Below, one piece after another: positions 45,013 to 45,669 of a stretch of DNA of 45,669 bases; positions within the stretch are counted from its first letter, which is position 1; each line of letters begins with the position of its first letter. The notes beneath the pieces are model-generated. The model was given only the letters and a program-made list of their open reading frames with translations. It was not told the origin of the DNA and ran no database searches. Origin of the DNA: Candidatus Rokuibacteriota bacterium. Lineage in GTDB: Bacteria; Methylomirabilota; Methylomirabilia; Rokubacteriales; CSP1-6. A program made the translations under genes and the position numbers. The stretch is taken from assembly GCA_016209635.1 (NCBI GenBank), contig JACQWC010000057.1:1-45669 (forward strand), in the 5' to 3' direction.

Positions 45013-45249
45013 TCAGCGCGTCGCCTTGAGCTGCTTGATCTCCTCGCGCAGCTCGCGGATCTCCCGACGGAGCTCCGCCTGCTCGTCGCTCGCGTGCTGC
45101 CCGTGCCCGCCCATGCACATGAAGCCCCGCCCTCCGCTCATGGAGCGGACTATCGCGACGACGAAGACGAGGCAGATCAGCAGCCCGAGCAGAGGGAAGA
45201 TCCACCAGAACCCCCACATCGGCCCACCCCACGGTCCCGGTCCCCACAT
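45013..45249 (-). CDS. Small membrane protein with C-terminal coiled coil
   Basis: A 78-aa protein starting at ATG 45249, which follows AGGAGG; an upstream TTG (45255) is less likely. It has a Trp/Gly/Pro-rich start (WGPGPWGGPMWGFWWIF), one membrane helix (PLLGLLICLVFVVAIV) and a charged helix at the end (LRREIRELREEIKQLKATR) that could form a coiled coil. A Met/Cys/His-rich segment between them (GFMCMGGHGQH) might bind copper or another soft metal. Similar short proteins are common and uncharacterised. It follows the rnpB gene on the same strand. Confidence 0.6.
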   Translation of the reverse strand: MWGPGPWGGPMWGFWWIFPLLGLLICLVFVVAIVRSMSGGRGFMCMGGHGQHASDEQAELRREIRELREEIKQLKATR

Positions 45250-45367
45250 GGCCAAGTTCCTCCTGTCATCTTCTCAACATGCCGCATGCCAGGAGTGATG
45301 TCACGGCAACGCCGCGATATTCTTCGGACCGCGCCCAGCCCGCCTCGGGAGCGAAAGAAGCGCGCCA

Positions 45368-45669
45368 GAGAAGGCCTGTAAGCCGGGTCCTGTGCCCCGA
45401 GCGGTGTCCTGGCCCGGGGCGACGGTCATTTCTCTAGGGCGCCGGTTGCCCGGCGTCTCCAGCGGCCTAACCCGAGCGCGCGGGCGGGCCACCCGATTGC
45501 GCTCCTATTTGGCCTTGCTCCGGGTGGGGTTTGCCGAGCCGGCGCGGTCACCCGCGCCGCTGGTGAGCTCTTACCTCTCCGTTTCACCCTTGCCGTCCCG
45601 CCGACTCTTGCGAGTCCAGCTAGGCGGCGGTCTGCTTTCTGTGGCACTGGTCCGTGGGGTTCCCCCCCC
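45368..45669 (-). ncRNA. rnpB: RNase P RNA (type A), 5' end outside the window
   Basis: The minus strand carries the conserved blocks of bacterial RNase P RNA in order: GACCAGTGCCACAGAAAGCA then GACCGCC, GGGTGAAACGGAGAGGTAAG then AGCTCACC, AAATAGGAGCGCAATCGGGT then GGCCCGCC, and near the end CGGCTTACAGGCCTTC. The 3' end is put at about 45368 from the last block. The first stems and the first part of the helix P4 region (GAGGAAAGTCCGGGC) must lie beyond 45669. It processes pre-tRNA 5' ends. Only the last 300 or so bases are seen. Confidence 0.95.

Noticed and set aside
45301..45647. Small proteins in the region after 45301
   Set aside because: This stretch is RNase P RNA; the frames are by-products of its GC-rich sequence.

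Overview
The window is GC-rich bacterial DNA with dense, often overlapping genes. Gene style (GC-rich codons, GTG starts, many LGY-tailed phosphatases, amidohydrolase and LarA-like genes) reminds me of uncultivated soil and sediment lineages such as Rokubacteria/Methylomirabilota. That assignment is a low-confidence guess.

Layout. 1-1440: an IS110-family element whose transposase has an in-frame TGA nonsense codon. 1460-20627: an envelope/exopolysaccharide locus. It holds an exosortase-associated hydrolase homologue, three alkaline-phosphatase-superfamily enzymes, GT4 and GT2 glycosyltransferases, a PMT/ArnT-like giant, a Wzx-like flippase, HlyD and TolC export parts, a TPR membrane protein and a secreted TIM-barrel-like protein. 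Most minus-strand genes overlap by 4-17 bases and look translationally coupled. 20628-24694: a patched region with a truncated ATP sulfurylase, an AhpD-like selenoprotein, a 148-bp MITE-like element, a second TIM-barrel-like paralogue, two small exported proteins and an adenylylsulfate kinase. 24768-36512: mixed metabolism (second AhpD-like selenoprotein, amidohydrolase, phosphonoacetate-hydrolase-like enzyme, LarA-like protein, SIS protein, two receiver-only regulators, a degenerate TSUP permease, a YfhO-like protein, a YkgJ-type Cys-cluster protein). 36526-40098: a LysR-controlled operon of an MBL-fold protein, an MFS transporter and a rhodanese lipoprotein. 40090-43106: UspA and a cation/proton antiporter behind a fluoride riboswitch with its terminator, then another MFS transporter. 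43172-45669: a Tat-signal stub, a Cox11-like lipoprotein, an ArsM-like methyltransferase, a small membrane protein and the 3' part of RNase P RNA.

The most striking result is that five genes are each interrupted by one in-frame TGA at a position where I expect cysteine from family knowledge: two AhpD-like proteins (CHYU), a rhodanese (CGGPTU), an MBL-fold protein (YLLGU) and an ArsM-like methyltransferase (WFRU). Each TGA is followed by a perfect hairpin of 6-9 bp or more whose small loop has G in its first or second position. Three hairpins have identical geometry: a 7-bp stem starting at nucleotide 14 after the TGA and a loop starting at nucleotide 21. These are best read as selenocysteine codons with bacterial SECIS elements. 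Conventional annotation would split or truncate all five genes. No Sec machinery gene (selA, selB, selC, selD) lies in the window.

Working together: the envelope genes probably build, modify and export a polysaccharide or glycolipid, perhaps sulfated given cysC and the sat remnant. The LysR operon pairs a persulfide-dioxygenase-like MBL protein with a rhodanese, both selenoproteins, which suggests persulfide handling.
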